This document shows, piece after piece, positions 7,555-17,520 of a DNA stretch of 64,000 bases; positions within the stretch are counted from its first letter, which is position 1, and each line of letters opens with the position of its first letter. The DNA lies in assembly GCF_000017625.1 (NCBI RefSeq), contig NC_009712.1:496001-560000 (forward strand). The letters are read 5' to 3'. A model generated the notes under the pieces. The model saw only the letters and a program-made list of their open reading frames with translations, had not been told where the DNA came from and did not search any database. This stretch comes from Methanoregula boonei 6A8. Its GTDB lineage: Archaea; Halobacteriota; Methanomicrobia; Methanomicrobiales; Methanospirillaceae. Position numbers and translations under genes: made by a program.

Positions 7555-10380
7555 ATGACTAAGCGATTAACGATTGCACTTATTGCACTCGTGGCACTGG
7601 TGCTTGTTGCAGTACTGCCGGCTTCGGCAACGTACTACAATGTCAACAACACCGTTAACGCCCCGGGCGGATCAGTGTATATTGGAGAACAGCAGTTGAA
7701 CATCCAGCCTCTTGTAAATAGCTACCCGGCAGGGGGAGCAGTCTCTATCGGCTGGTGGGCCTCCGCTGCGTCTGTCACTTCTACAGCACCGTCGCAGCAG
7801 TATAACGTAAGCTCACTTAACCCCTCCTCGTTCTATGCTTCGCCGAGCGGGTATGGAAACTACTTGGGTAACTGGTACGCGATCAATGGATCTGGTACCC
7901 CGAACACGACAGCTGCATTCTTTACTGTCGTGGACCCAAGCTTGGCTATTGATGTCTGGGATATCAACACCTCGACAACCGTATCCAGCGGTACCGTGAT
8001 TCAGGGCGACCTGCTTACCTTCCGTATTAACACGAACCTGCAGTCGGCAATCGACCCGAACTACCGTACGTCCTCTGTCACCCCAGCTGTCGGCAGCGTT
8101 GATATTCAGGTAAAGCCTTCTTCCGGAAACACCTATGCCTCGCTGTTTGTCAACTCGACCAGCGGAAGCAGCACCTACAACACTCAGAATATCCGGTTCC
8201 AGCCGGTTAACCAGTCCCTTTGGTTCTGGGGTATCGCTGGCAACGGTGTGCCCTCGACCACTGCCACTAGTGGCGCTGGCGCTATCCAGTATGCCTGGGC
8301 AACCGGTGCAACTGATTCAACCGGAAACAATGCGTATCCTGCCGGTGTCTACACCGTCACCGCCCAGTCTGACATCAACGGTCAGTACGACAACTACCTG
8401 AATGGTGGCGCGTACTATACCGGTAAGACGATCAGCCAGCCTGTAACGGTCACGATCGCGTCCAACACGGTTTCGATCTCCGCAAACGTGGACTCCGTTG
8501 TTCGCAGCAAGCCCTTCTCAGTTACTATCACGGGCAAGCCCGGAGCAACCTACCACCTGTGGGTCAAGGGCGTCAGCTCGCTGGATGGCACCTATGACAA
8601 CCAGCCGCCCATCATCTCCGCCAACCAGGTTGGAGTTACCTTTGATAACCAGTCTGACTCGAATGCATTCGCCTACTTCCCGACTTCCTCTGAGTTCCCG
8701 CTTAACGCAAACACGGCTTACGCTAACGGTAACTACACCTACCAGAATGGTGTCCAGCTCTGGAACGATGTTGCCCACGGCACGTATGGATCGACCGGTC
8801 TGATTCTCGGTAACGGTACCTTTGAGTACGCCAACGTGACCCTCAACTCCGCCGGTACCAGGACCATCCAGTGGACAACTACCAACTGGACCAAGGCCCA
8901 GCAGTACACCATCCGTGTTGAGCAGAATTTCGGTGGCGCAACCGGTTACAAGTACGATGAAGTAAAGGTGCAGGTCCAGAAGGGCGCAGTCACCATCGTC
9001 GCAGCTGGTTCCCAGAGTTACTACCTCGGTGAAGAGGTTCAGTTCTCCGGTACCAACACTGAGTCCCAGACTACATACCTGTTCATCACCGGCCCCAACC
9101 TGCCGACCCAGGGTGGAGCACTCTGGAGCACAAACCCGCGGTATGCAGGATCTGCCAACCCGGGTATCACCAATGGAAACGCCTCTGACTTCCAGCAGGT
9201 AAGTGTCAACGGTGACAACACCTGGTCCTGGAACTGGGGAACCACAACGGTTGCGCTCGATGCAGGTACCTACACGGTTTATGCAGTGAGCCAGCCCAAT
9301 GATGCAAACCACCTGAGCAACGCAGCATACGGCACGGTTTCCATCATCATCAAGAAGCCCTTCGTCAGTGCGACTGCATCCCAGTCCACCGTTGCACAGG
9401 GTGACCCAATCTACATTACCGGTACCGCAGAGGGCCAGCCCAGTCAGGGTGTCCAGCTCTGGATCCTCGGTAAGAACTACGCACTCGTAGCAACTGAAGC
9501 CGTAAACTCTGACTCGTCGTTCTCGTACGAGATCAAGGGCGCAACGACCTCAACCATGTACTCTGGTCAGTACTTCGTTGTCGTTCAGCACCCGATGCAG
9601 AACGGTGTATTTGATGTCGCACCCGCCACCGCAAGTGGTACCGTGACATACCCGCAGAACTCAAACGGCGCTTCAGTGTATGTGTGGAACGACAACCCGT
9701 CCAACCCCGGTGTCTTCACTGCAAATGGTGCAACAAATGACTTCGCTCTCACCGGTGCCGGTAGCTTACAGGGCTCCGATGCCGCAGAGGCACTGGTCCA
9801 GGCACTCAACAGCGCAAATGTTGATGATACCTACACCAAACTCCAGTTCCTCGTAGAGACCCCCGTTATCACCATCACCCCGGTTGGCGACCACTCCGTT
9901 GGTGACAAGTTCACCATCACGGCAACCACCAACCTCGCAGTAGGTGACAACGTCCTCTTCACAGTGTACTCATCATCATTCCAGCCGACTGACAAGACCC
10001 AGAGCGGTGAGTTCAGCGGCGCATCAGGCACTGTAGCAGTCACGCAGGGCACCAGCGGCCTTAACGCTCTCTCGTTCGATGTTGACGCATCCACGTTCAA
10101 GCCCGACGAGTACCTCGTTACCGCCACCGCAGTCGGTCTCCCGGACACGAACAACGTCCCGACCGGCACTGCACTGTTCAATGTCCTGCAGGCATCGGCC
10201 CAGACTGCAACCCCCACACCGGTTGCATCTGTGACCACTGCAGCAGTTCAGACAACGGTTCCAACCCCGGTTCCGACCACTGCAACCCCCACCAAGACCC
10301 CGACACAGCCCGGGTTTGGTGCACTGGTTGCACTGATTGGTCTCGGTGCAGTTGCACTCTTTGTCGTGCGCAAGCACTGA
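7555..10380 (+). CDS. S-layer glycoprotein, DUF3821-type with PGF-CTERM anchor
   Basis: This 941-residue secreted protein is very probably the main surface-layer subunit. It starts with a signal peptide (LTIALIALVALVLVAVLPASA, cleavage after about residue 26). The N-terminal domain with the pattern VYIGEQQLNIQP and GWWASAASVTS resembles DUF3821 of Methanomicrobiales S-layer proteins. Beta-rich Ig-like segments follow (for example VSISANVDSVVRSKPFSVTI). A Thr/Pro-rich spacer near residue 880 precedes PGFGALVALIGLGAVALFVVRKH-type PGF-CTERM sequence, the signal for archaeosortase processing and lipid attachment. Many N-x-S/T sequons are present. A strong Shine-Dalgarno GGAGGAT lies ten bases before the ATG. 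Confidence 0.9.
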   Translation: MTKRLTIALIALVALVLVAVLPASATYYNVNNTVNAPGGSVYIGEQQLNIQPLVNSYPAGGAVSIGWWASAASVTSTAPSQQYNVSSLNPSSFYASPSGYGNYLGNWYAINGSGTPNTTAAFFTVVDPSLAIDVWDINTSTTVSSGTVIQGDLLTFRINTNLQSAIDPNYRTSSVTPAVGSVDIQVKPSSGNTYASLFVNSTSGSSTYNTQNIRFQPVNQSLWFWGIAGNGVPSTTATSGAGAIQYAWATGATDSTGNNAYPAGVYTVTAQSDINGQYDNYLNGGAYYTGKTISQPVTVTIASNTVSISANVDSVVRSKPFSVTITGKPGATYHLWVKGVSSLDGTYDNQPPIISANQVGVTFDNQSDSNAFAYFPTSSEFPLNANTAYANGNYTYQNGVQLWNDVAHGTYGSTGLILGNGTFEYANVTLNSAGTRTIQWTTTNWTKAQQYTIRVEQNFGGATGYKYDEVKVQVQKGAVTIVAAGSQSYYLGEEVQFSGTNTESQTTYLFITGPNLPTQGGALWSTNPRYAGSANPGITNGNASDFQQVSVNGDNTWSWNWGTTTVALDAGTYTVYAVSQPNDANHLSNAAYGTVSIIIKKPFVSATASQSTVAQGDPIYITGTAEGQPSQGVQLWILGKNYALVATEAVNSDSSFSYEIKGATTSTMYSGQYFVVVQHPMQNGVFDVAPATASGTVTYPQNSNGASVYVWNDNPSNPGVFTANGATNDFALTGAGSLQGSDAAEALVQALNSANVDDTYTKLQFLVETPVITITPVGDHSVGDKFTITATTNLAVGDNVLFTVYSSSFQPTDKTQSGEFSGASGTVAVTQGTSGLNALSFDVDASTFKPDEYLVTATAVGLPDTNNVPTGTALFNVLQASAQTATPTPVASVTTAAVQTTVPTPVPTTATPTKTPTQPGFGALVALIGLGAVALFVVRKH

Positions 10381-10387
10381 ACTAAAA

Positions 10388-10407
10388 TCTAAATTTTTCT
10401 TTTTTGT
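10388..10407 (+). terminator. T-rich terminator after the S-layer gene
   Basis: Immediately after the S-layer stop codon the plus strand carries two adjacent runs of five and six T (near 10394-10406), the usual archaeal termination signal. Confidence 0.55.
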
Positions 10408-10605
10408 CAGCTCTGAAAGTTTCAGTCAGTCTTTAATCAGACTCTCGTTTCCGGTGTTTTTAGCAAAGGCCTCCCGGTATTTCTGTGCCCTCGCATTCTT
10501 GTGTATCCGGGATCGGGAGGAGTTTTTATGATGAACCGTTCTATGATCCTTTGACAGTGTATATTCCTGGTAAAAATGGGATATCCCTGGGGCGTGGTGA
10601 ACCAT

Positions 10606-12132
10606 ATGAAATATTCCGTAAGGATTCTCGATATTGCAACGCGGAGCGGGATACTGCTCAATTACCTTGATGCCCGAAACATTGGTGTTCTGGATGGTGA
10701 CCGGGTCCAGCTGATCAACCCAAAAAATAGTCTGGCCGTTACTGCGGTCGTGACAACAACCTCGACCCTTGAAGGACAGGGTACTGCTGGTGTGTACCGG
10801 GGCACTAACCGACGCCTAAACCTCACCGAAGGGGAGGAGATCGAAATACGGGAAGCAGATCGGCCGGCATCGCTTGATTTCATCAAGAAAAAAATGGACG
10901 GTGGTCGCCTTACCAAGGAAGAAACCCTGACGATCATTAAGGATGTGGTCAACGATGAGATCTCCGCCGCCGAGCTCACTGCGTTTATTACTGCATCCTA
11001 CATTAATCCGCTCGACATGGAAGAAGTGGAACATCTCACCCGGGCTATGGTCGAAACCGGGGAACGGATAAAATTTGCATCACGTCCTATTGTCGATAAG
11101 CATTCTATCGGAGGGGTACCTGGCAACAAGATCTCCCTTCTTGTGGTTCCCATTATTGCTGCCAGCGGGTTAAAGATCCCCAAAACCAGCTCGCGTGCCA
11201 TCACAGGCGCCGGCGGAACTGCCGATCTTATGGAGGTACTTGCCAATGTGGAATTCTCCGCCCGCGAAGTTCAGGAAATGACAGAAAAGGTTGGGGGAAC
11301 CATTGTCTGGGGCGGAGCCACCAACATCGCCCCGGCAGACGATCGCATTATCCTCCAGGAATACCCGTTTAAGATCGATGCCCGTGGTCAGATGCTTGCA
11401 AGTGTGATGGCAAAAAAATATGCCGTCGGGGCAAACCTGGTGGTCATCGATATCCCGGTGGGGAGTCATACCAAGGTTCCCACAGTACAGGAGGGCAGAA
11501 AACTAGCCCGGGAATTTATCGAACTGGGAGAACGATTGGGTATGAAAGTCGAGTGCGCCCTGACCTATGGAGACATTCCGGTGGGCTATAGTATCGGCCC
11601 CAATCTCGAGGTTCGGGAAGCACTCCGCGTTCTCGAAGGCGCAACCGAACCGAATTCGTTTATCCAGAAAAGTGTCTCTCTTGCCGGAATCGCGCTTGAA
11701 ATGTCCGGAAAAGCAGCCCGGGGAACAGGTGCGCAGATGGCACAGGATATCCTTTCCTCGGGAAAAGCACTGGAGAAATTCCGGCAGATCATCGAGATAC
11801 AGGGAGGAGACCCGAAAGTAAAATCAGAGGATATACTGCCCGGGGAGCACCAGTTCGTGGTTAATGCCCCGGCGTCAGGCTACATTGTTGAGATGAACAA
11901 TGTGTCCCTGATCACACTTGCGCGTCTTGCCGGAGCCCCTCATGACCGGGGAGCGGGCATTCTGCTCCATGCAAAGAAAGGAACCCTTATCAAAGCCGGC
12001 GAGCCCCTGTTTACGATCTATGCCGAACGGGAGTGGCGGCTCCAGAAGGCCGTAGAAGAAGGGCGGCATCTTGTACCAGTGCTGGTGGAAGGTATGCTGC
12101 TTGACCGCGTGCCTTCCCAGTCTGAAGTGTAA
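10606..12132 (+). CDS. deoA: AMP phosphorylase
   Basis: This 508-residue enzyme of the thymidine-phosphorylase fold releases adenine from AMP and yields ribose-1,5-bisphosphate, which feeds the archaeal type III Rubisco AMP salvage route. An N-terminal beta domain (residues 1-80) precedes the catalytic part with the [20 protein letters not shown] phosphate-binding signature, [21 protein letters not shown] and [15 protein letters not shown]. The C-terminal swivelling domain ([15 protein letters not shown]) is complete. The ATG at 10606 ([13 protein letters not shown]) matches the family start and follows GGTGA. The ORF could open at 10576, but that is less likely. The rest of the AMP pathway is not visible here. 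Confidence 0.9.
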
Positions 12133-12189
12133 AAAGACGGTACAGAAAAACCGATGGGATAAAATACGAGCAGGGAGGGATTATTTACT

Positions 12190-13581
12190 ATGAATGCATC
12201 TCGTATTCGTTTCCTTTTTGCGCTGCTCTGCATTCTTGCCTTCTGCGGCGCAGTACAGGCGACGAACCTGCTGATCACGGTGCAGGACAGTCTTGACAAC
12301 ACTTCCATCCCCCATGCAACAGTGTACCTTAACGGGGCCAATGTAGGCCTCACCAATAATGCCGGCCAGTTCCTGCTCCAGTCCGGCCAAGGCGATTTCA
12401 ACCTCCTTGTATCTATGGACGGCTATGATGACTGGTCGGAAGTGGTCAGCAGCAATACCACTGCACTTTCCGTCACCCTCAACCGCAGGTCTCTCCTCCT
12501 GAACGTCACCCTCTTTGATTCCAATACCCTCGATCCGGTATCCGGAGCTACTCTCGTTCTGACCTCGGCGAACGCCACCCAGAATGCGGCTACGGATACC
12601 TACGGATCAGCATCGTTCGGTGTTACCGCATATACGATGTATTCCCTCAATATCACCGCACCGAATTACCAGCCGCGCAGTGAATCGGTCGAGGTGGATT
12701 CCACAAACCAGAACGTTCAGTACTGGCTTTTGTCCACAAACCAGTACTCCTTTGTTATCCGGGATCAGAACACCAATCTCCCGGTGACCGGTGCAAGTAT
12801 TACCGTGAATTCCGTGCTCCTTGGGACAACCAATTCACGCGGGGTCCTGATTACACCCATCAGCAGGAATGTCCCCCTTACCATCGTTGTACAAAAAACA
12901 GGTTACCAGACCCTGAACCAGTATCTCACCATCGGTCCCAACGAGGCTGTTGACTCTGTCAGCCTGATCCCTGTTCCTGTCAGTGGTTTTGTCTTTGTGT
13001 ACGATAAGCAGAACCAGCCGGTCAGCGGCGCGGATGTCTCTCTCAACGGGACGGTGGTGGCAACCACTTCGGAATATGGCAGCGCTGCACTCCAGAATCT
13101 GGCACCCGGTACATACGCCATTGTGGTGAGCAAGGCCGGTTATCTCCCGGCAAACCAGCAGATCGATATCTCCAGCGGATCCAGCCAGTTCCCGGTGACT
13201 CTCTCCCTTGCCACGGTCAGCCAGACACTCTATGTCCAGGACTCTGACCAGAAAAACGTTGCCGGAGCGGCGGTTCTCCTGAACGGGGCGTATGCGGGAA
13301 CGACGGATACCCGGGGCGAGCTGGATACTCAGCTGGTCTATAACACGACATATAATATCACCGTGACCCATGACGGGTATCTCCCCCAGACAGTCCAGCA
13401 GATCGTTCCTCTGGGGAATACCACCACGCCGCTTACCATCACCCTCCAGAAGAACATGGACTGGGGATTTGTAACTCTTCTTGGGATAGGAATTCTTATC
13501 GTGCTCTTCATCTTTGTTATCATCCGTCTTGCCGGGCGCAGGACCCCCCACCATTCGTCAGGAAGACGTGACGAGATATAA
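12190..13581 (+). CDS. Surface protein with carboxypeptidase-regulatory/PEGA-like repeats
   Basis: This 463-residue protein has a signal peptide (FLFALLCILAFCGAVQA) and about five tandem beta-sandwich units of roughly 85 residues. Each unit has the pattern 'V-x-x-A-x-V-x-L-N-G ... G-x-x-x-T-x-x-x-G ... Y-x-I-x-V-x-x-x-G-Y', as in SIPHATVYLNGANVGLTNNAGQF, VSGADVSLNGTVVATTSEYGS and VAGAAVLLNGAYAGTTDTRGE. The order matches carboxypeptidase-regulatory or PEGA domains of archaeal surface proteins. A C-terminal membrane helix (VTLLGIGILIVLFIFVIIRLAG) and a basic tail anchor it with the bulk outside. Binding partner is unknown; it is likely associated with the cell envelope. Confidence 0.75.
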   Translation: MNASRIRFLFALLCILAFCGAVQATNLLITVQDSLDNTSIPHATVYLNGANVGLTNNAGQFLLQSGQGDFNLLVSMDGYDDWSEVVSSNTTALSVTLNRRSLLLNVTLFDSNTLDPVSGATLVLTSANATQNAATDTYGSASFGVTAYTMYSLNITAPNYQPRSESVEVDSTNQNVQYWLLSTNQYSFVIRDQNTNLPVTGASITVNSVLLGTTNSRGVLITPISRNVPLTIVVQKTGYQTLNQYLTIGPNEAVDSVSLIPVPVSGFVFVYDKQNQPVSGADVSLNGTVVATTSEYGSAALQNLAPGTYAIVVSKAGYLPANQQIDISSGSSQFPVTLSLATVSQTLYVQDSDQKNVAGAAVLLNGAYAGTTDTRGELDTQLVYNTTYNITVTHDGYLPQTVQQIVPLGNTTTPLTITLQKNMDWGFVTLLGIGILIVLFIFVIIRLAGRRTPHHSSGRRDEI

Positions 13582-13696
13582 GGGAATATTTTTTTCTAGT
13601 GCCGGTAGTACTGCCCGGTTTTTAAAAAAGCACAGATGCCCGTTTCAGTTTTTTGTCCGGTATCATTCGTGACAATTATGTGATGGGGCAAAAAAG

Positions 13697-13768
13697 CGGA
13701 CCCAGCGGGAATCGAACCCGCGTCCTTGGGTTCGAAGCCCAAGAGGATATCCTCTACCCCATGGATCC
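13697..13768 (-). tRNA. tRNA-Arg (TCG)
   Basis: On the minus strand the acceptor strands GGATCCA and TGGGTCC pair (one U-G), with discriminator G. The anticodon stem TTGGG/CCCAA encloses loop CTTCGAA, giving anticodon TCG (arginine). The T-arm GCGGGTTCGATTCCCGC is perfect. No intron and no encoded CCA. Confidence 0.93.
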
Positions 13769-13824
13769 TTCCCAACCTATTTCCATCAAAAGATATTAAG
13801 CATTCTCTACCGATAGACTAATGA

Positions 13825-14268
13825 ATGATATTGTCTGCAGCGGAGATTTCCCGTCGGTTATCAAGTTCACATGCAGATGAAAAACTCACTATTATGCCCT
13901 ATACCCAAGAGTGCCAGCAGCCGGCATCGTATGATCTGAGGGTTGCTGATGATATCTTCCTCGCCCGGGGAACGTGTACCCTTGTCCCGAGTATGGAACG
14001 GGTGGAGTTTCCCCCGGATCTTGCCGGGACGCTCCGATGCCGGTCCTCATTTGGCCGTCGGGGGGTGCTGTTGGGAGGGGGTTTTGTCGACCCGGGCTTC
14101 CGTGGACAGTTGACACTCTGCCTGACAAACATGGGACCGGAAGATATCCACCTGCGCAAGGCCGAGCGTGTGGTCCAGATGATCCTGCATGAAGTGAGGA
14201 ACGGGAACGAACGTTATGCCGGGCGTTACCAGGACAGCACCGGTGCAGTGGGAGCAAAAAAGGCATGA
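13825..14268 (+). CDS. dcd: dCTP deaminase/dUTPase family protein
   Basis: This 147-residue protein of the trimeric dUTPase fold begins MILSAAEI like Dcd and has the family motifs ASYDLRVADD, LRCRSSFGRRGV, GGFVDPGFRGQLTLCLTN and the C-terminal YQDSTGA. In dCTP deaminases the segment after FRG reads TLE, and that glutamate is the catalytic base for deamination; here it is TLC. The nucleotide-binding and diphosphatase-related residues are kept, so the protein may be a dUTPase-like or altered enzyme. It is also shorter than most Dcd proteins. The stop codon overlaps the nrpR-like start by four bases. Confidence 0.75.
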   Translation: MILSAAEISRRLSSSHADEKLTIMPYTQECQQPASYDLRVADDIFLARGTCTLVPSMERVEFPPDLAGTLRCRSSFGRRGVLLGGGFVDPGFRGQLTLCLTNMGPEDIHLRKAERVVQMILHEVRNGNERYAGRYQDSTGAVGAKKA

Positions 14269-15218
14269 TACGCACTGAACGCAAGTATATCGAAATCCTG
14301 CGCATCCTCAAAGAGCACCGTGACCCGGTCGGGGCCAAAAGGCTCTCGGAACTGATGGCAGAAAGAGGTTTTGTCCTGAGCGACCGGGCAGTCCAGTACT
14401 ACCTGAGTTACCTGGATTCAATGGGATTTACCGAGAAAATAGGCAACCAGGGGCGTATTTTGACCCCGGCGGGGGTTCTGGAGACCGATAATGCCCTGGT
14501 TGACGACCGGATTGGTTTTGTCATCTCCAAACTCGAACGTCTTGCTTTCCGGAGCACCTTTGATCCTGCAACAGGAACCGGGGATGTAGCTTATAATCTA
14601 TCGTTTGTACAAAAAGACGACCTTGACCGGGCCCTCGTGGCTTTCGACGAGGTCAACCGGGCCGGCTGTGGTTTTTTCAACTCTTACCGGATCCTTGACG
14701 ATGATCCAAGGGTGCCTTCGGACTGCGTAGGCGTGATCACCCTGTGCAGCATCACCATGGATGGCCTTTTCCAGAGAAATGGTATCCCGGTAAAGATGGC
14801 GTATGGCGGGAGACTGGAGATCGAGAATAATGTGCCCCAGCGGTTCCGCGACCTGATAGGTTACCGTGGCACCACGATCGATCCTCTCGAACTTTTTATT
14901 TCATCAGGTCTGACTTCGATTCACGACTTTACCCGGACAAAGACCGGCATTGCTCTTGCAAACGTCCGTGAAGTTCCCCGATCGGCACAGGGCGAGATCA
15001 AGCAGATCATCCGGTTGATGAATGACTGCGGCTTTATCTACCCCGTAACGATGGGCAATCACATCTTCAACCTGCCCGATTCTTCGTATCGGCTTTCGAT
15101 TGTAGCGTACAGCGGGCTCAATTACATCGGTAATTGTGTGGAACAGGGGATTGCAATCCGGACAGAGATCGGAGCTGGGAACATCCCGTTCTCAAAAGTA
15201 GCCGATATCAACCGTTGA
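14265..15218 (+). CDS. nrpR: NrpR-type transcriptional regulator
   Basis: This 317-residue protein has an N-terminal winged helix-turn-helix (residues 5-75, AKRLSELMAERGFVLSDRAV) followed by one NrpR regulatory domain (DUF128), recognisable by DALVDDRIGFVISKLERLAFRSTFD, ITMDGLFQRNGIPVKMAYGGR, FRDLIGYRGTTIDPLELFISSGLTS and EIGAGNIPFSKVADINR-type sequence. NrpR represses nitrogen-assimilation genes in methanogens and is released by 2-oxoglutarate. Proteins with HTH plus one domain often work with a partner or as dimers. It is translationally coupled to the dcd-like gene. Confidence 0.85.
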   Translation: MIRTERKYIEILRILKEHRDPVGAKRLSELMAERGFVLSDRAVQYYLSYLDSMGFTEKIGNQGRILTPAGVLETDNALVDDRIGFVISKLERLAFRSTFDPATGTGDVAYNLSFVQKDDLDRALVAFDEVNRAGCGFFNSYRILDDDPRVPSDCVGVITLCSITMDGLFQRNGIPVKMAYGGRLEIENNVPQRFRDLIGYRGTTIDPLELFISSGLTSIHDFTRTKTGIALANVREVPRSAQGEIKQIIRLMNDCGFIYPVTMGNHIFNLPDSSYRLSIVAYSGLNYIGNCVEQGIAIRTEIGAGNIPFSKVADINR

Positions 15219-15222
15219 TCTT

Positions 15223-17520
15223 TTAGGTTCGGTCGTCATCCGGTGAGAGTCTCCCTTTTTTTTGGAAGGCGGAAGGTGAGGTTTGTCCGGACTCTCCGGT
15301 GTTATTCTCCTCATCCGTCACGAATCGGATCTTCCGGGGTTTGAGTTCTGCCTGAAGCAGTGCGGCATCTTTTGCCCGTAACGGTGCTTTTGTGGGAATT
15401 GCCTTTCCCAGAAAGATATCATCGCGCGCCGGCTGCGGGCGATCCCTGATCCCGATTTTTGTCTCTTCGCTTGGCGTGGATGTCGAAATGTGATCTTCCC
15501 CGAGTACGGGTTCCAGTTCCTCCTGGCGGACGAGACCTGTGTTGTCAATATATTCTAGGGGGCGCTCCGGTCCCTCTTCAGGAAGTGGTTCTTTTTTCTT
15601 GTGCCGAATGATCATTTTATGTGGCTGCTCTGGTTGTACCTGCTCACCTCCTTCCCGTGGGGAACCTGTGTTGTGCGTGGGTGATTTTGCCACTACCTTC
15701 CGCACAATGGCTCTTGTGTCAGACGGCCGGGAATCTCGTTGCGGTGAGGCAATGTCTCTTCTCTCCGGAAGTACCGGTTGCGCCGGTTTTTGCAGATCCT
15801 GATGCGATATCTGCGGAACCGGTGTCCTCCGCTGGACCGGGGACGGCCTTAACGGCAGGCTTCCTTCATAGCCGGATTCCAGCGTCCTTTTTGCCGATGG
15901 CCTTGCCGGCTCGTGGCCGGAAGATGTGGCGCCCTGTCCAAATCTCTGTACAGAAGGGGATCCCATTTGTTCGCTTTTTCCTGAAGGGGTGCCCGGGAGG
16001 ATTCTCCGCGAAGCAACAGGATCTATGGAACGATCACTGCGTACTGGCGCGGGGGAATGCAGCAACCTTTCCTTCGGCAGATTTTCTTCCTGTATGCGGG
16101 GGCGTACTGATTCATGCCGAAGATTTTCCGCAGGTGATGAAGACGACGTCCGGGAGGGTGTCTGCGTAAGCGCCCGCTCTTCTTCTTCCTCATGATGGCG
16201 ATGAACTAATCCCTTCGAGGATCGCTCTCCCGGGAACGTGATCATCTCGTCCTGTATCTCTGCGCCGCTCCAGACCGTTGTGATCGCCGATGCTCCGCCG
16301 GTTTTCCGCAGATCTCCCCCTGCCGGTGGAAGATTAAGGGAATGAGAGGCTGGCCGGGAGATGCCGGCCCGGCTCTGATCGCGAATTTCGCGGAGCTCAG
16401 TGATCCGCGGGATGTTTTCAAGGCCACTCAGGACCACGATAATTGCCACGTTTTCCGAATTGGTGACCGGGTAATCGCCGGATCGCATTTCCATTCCCGC
16501 AATACTGCGATCAAGCCATTTTCTGACGGTCATGAATCCTTTCATGGAGATCTCATGGGACGGGCCGGCAACGAGGATCAATGCCTTTGCGGCACTGGTC
16601 ATGTCGCAGGGAACCGATACCTCCTGGTAGATGGCCTGTTTGGCAAGTTCAATAATCCGCTCGGCGCTCCTTCTCTGTTCCTGGGCGGAATCGGTGCCGC
16701 GCAACCGCGCAATAAAGGCAAGCGGTCCTTGGGAGATATTCTCTACAGCATACCCTACAGAGATAAATCCCATCCCTCGGATGGTGTTGAGCACTTCGCT
16801 TGAATCCAGCACAACTTCGGCAAGATCGATGCCACCGTCGGCCCGGAATTCCCCGGCACGCAGGAGGAGACTGATCCGCCGGATAATGCTCTGGTTGAGG
16901 AGTTTGTCTGTAATCTCTTTTGGGGTTAGTTTCGGCGAGTTCCTCCCAAGCCCGAAGAGGCCCGGACCTTTCGAGAGTTCCTCTACCAGCGCGTCGCGCC
17001 GCGCTGCGATCTTTTTGAGCCAGGTCTCGTTATCAAACAGGATAATCCCGTCAAGAAGAGGGGAGATCGCATCGATATCATCTCCTGCTTTTGCCGCTCT
17101 CCTCTCCCCTTCGGACAGGGCCGGTAGGGTGACCAGCCCGAAGATCGGTTCGGTGACGGATTCCCTGAGCGCAGCTACGAGCCGTGGCACTGCATCCGCC
17201 ATCCTGCCACCAAGTCCACAGCAGACCAGGATCGCATCGGTCTCGCCATGCTCCATGTTCTGGATCCGGGCCAATACCTCCCCGATGTCCACTGCCGCAG
17301 GATCTGCCCCGGGCATCTCCCCGGGAATACCGGGCTCAAGTGCGGAAAAGTCGATCTTTGCCTGGTCGGGAAGTGCCTTGAGCTTGGCAAGCGCTTCGCT
17401 ATCGACATCAATGGCAAGAGCCTGGACACAGGTCACCTTACTGCTCTTCCGGTCATTGGCATAGAGGGCTTCGGCAATCCGACAGCCTGCCCCTCCCATG
17501 CCGAGTGCAAGTATCCGCAT
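15223..17520 (-). CDS. Divergent FtsZ/CetZ-like protein with long disordered tail
   Basis: This 765-residue protein has two parts. Residues 1 to about 400 resemble the tubulin/FtsZ fold: the opening loop MRILALGMGGAGCRIAEAL, the strand DAILVCCGLGGRMADAV in the place of the GTP-binding GGGTGSG loop, and FGLVTLPALSEGERRAAKAGDDI with a later DNETW. The GGGTG(S/T)G signature itself is not conserved. Residues about 400-765 are polar, proline- and charge-rich, and look disordered. The ATG at 17520 is chosen because MRILALG starts the first beta strand. Likely a cytoskeletal or regulatory paralogue; polymerisation and GTPase activity are uncertain. Confidence 0.65.
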   Translation of the reverse strand: MRILALGMGGAGCRIAEALYANDRKSSKVTCVQALAIDVDSEALAKLKALPDQAKIDFSALEPGIPGEMPGADPAAVDIGEVLARIQNMEHGETDAILVCCGLGGRMADAVPRLVAALRESVTEPIFGLVTLPALSEGERRAAKAGDDIDAISPLLDGIILFDNETWLKKIAARRDALVEELSKGPGLFGLGRNSPKLTPKEITDKLLNQSIIRRISLLLRAGEFRADGGIDLAEVVLDSSEVLNTIRGMGFISVGYAVENISQGPLAFIARLRGTDSAQEQRRSAERIIELAKQAIYQEVSVPCDMTSAAKALILVAGPSHEISMKGFMTVRKWLDRSIAGMEMRSGDYPVTNSENVAIIVVLSGLENIPRITELREIRDQSRAGISRPASHSLNLPPAGGDLRKTGGASAITTVWSGAEIQDEMITFPGERSSKGLVHRHHEEEEERALTQTPSRTSSSSPAENLRHESVRPRIQEENLPKERLLHSPAPVRSDRSIDPVASRRILPGTPSGKSEQMGSPSVQRFGQGATSSGHEPARPSAKRTLESGYEGSLPLRPSPVQRRTPVPQISHQDLQKPAQPVLPERRDIASPQRDSRPSDTRAIVRKVVAKSPTHNTGSPREGGEQVQPEQPHKMIIRHKKKEPLPEEGPERPLEYIDNTGLVRQEELEPVLGEDHISTSTPSEETKIGIRDRPQPARDDIFLGKAIPTKAPLRAKDAALLQAELKPRKIRFVTDEENNTGESGQTSPSAFQKKGRLSPDDDRT

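Noticed and set aside
15539-16195. Long open frames antisense to the FtsZ-like tail
   Set aside because: Shadow of the GC-rich disordered region on the other strand; no start signals or family sequence.
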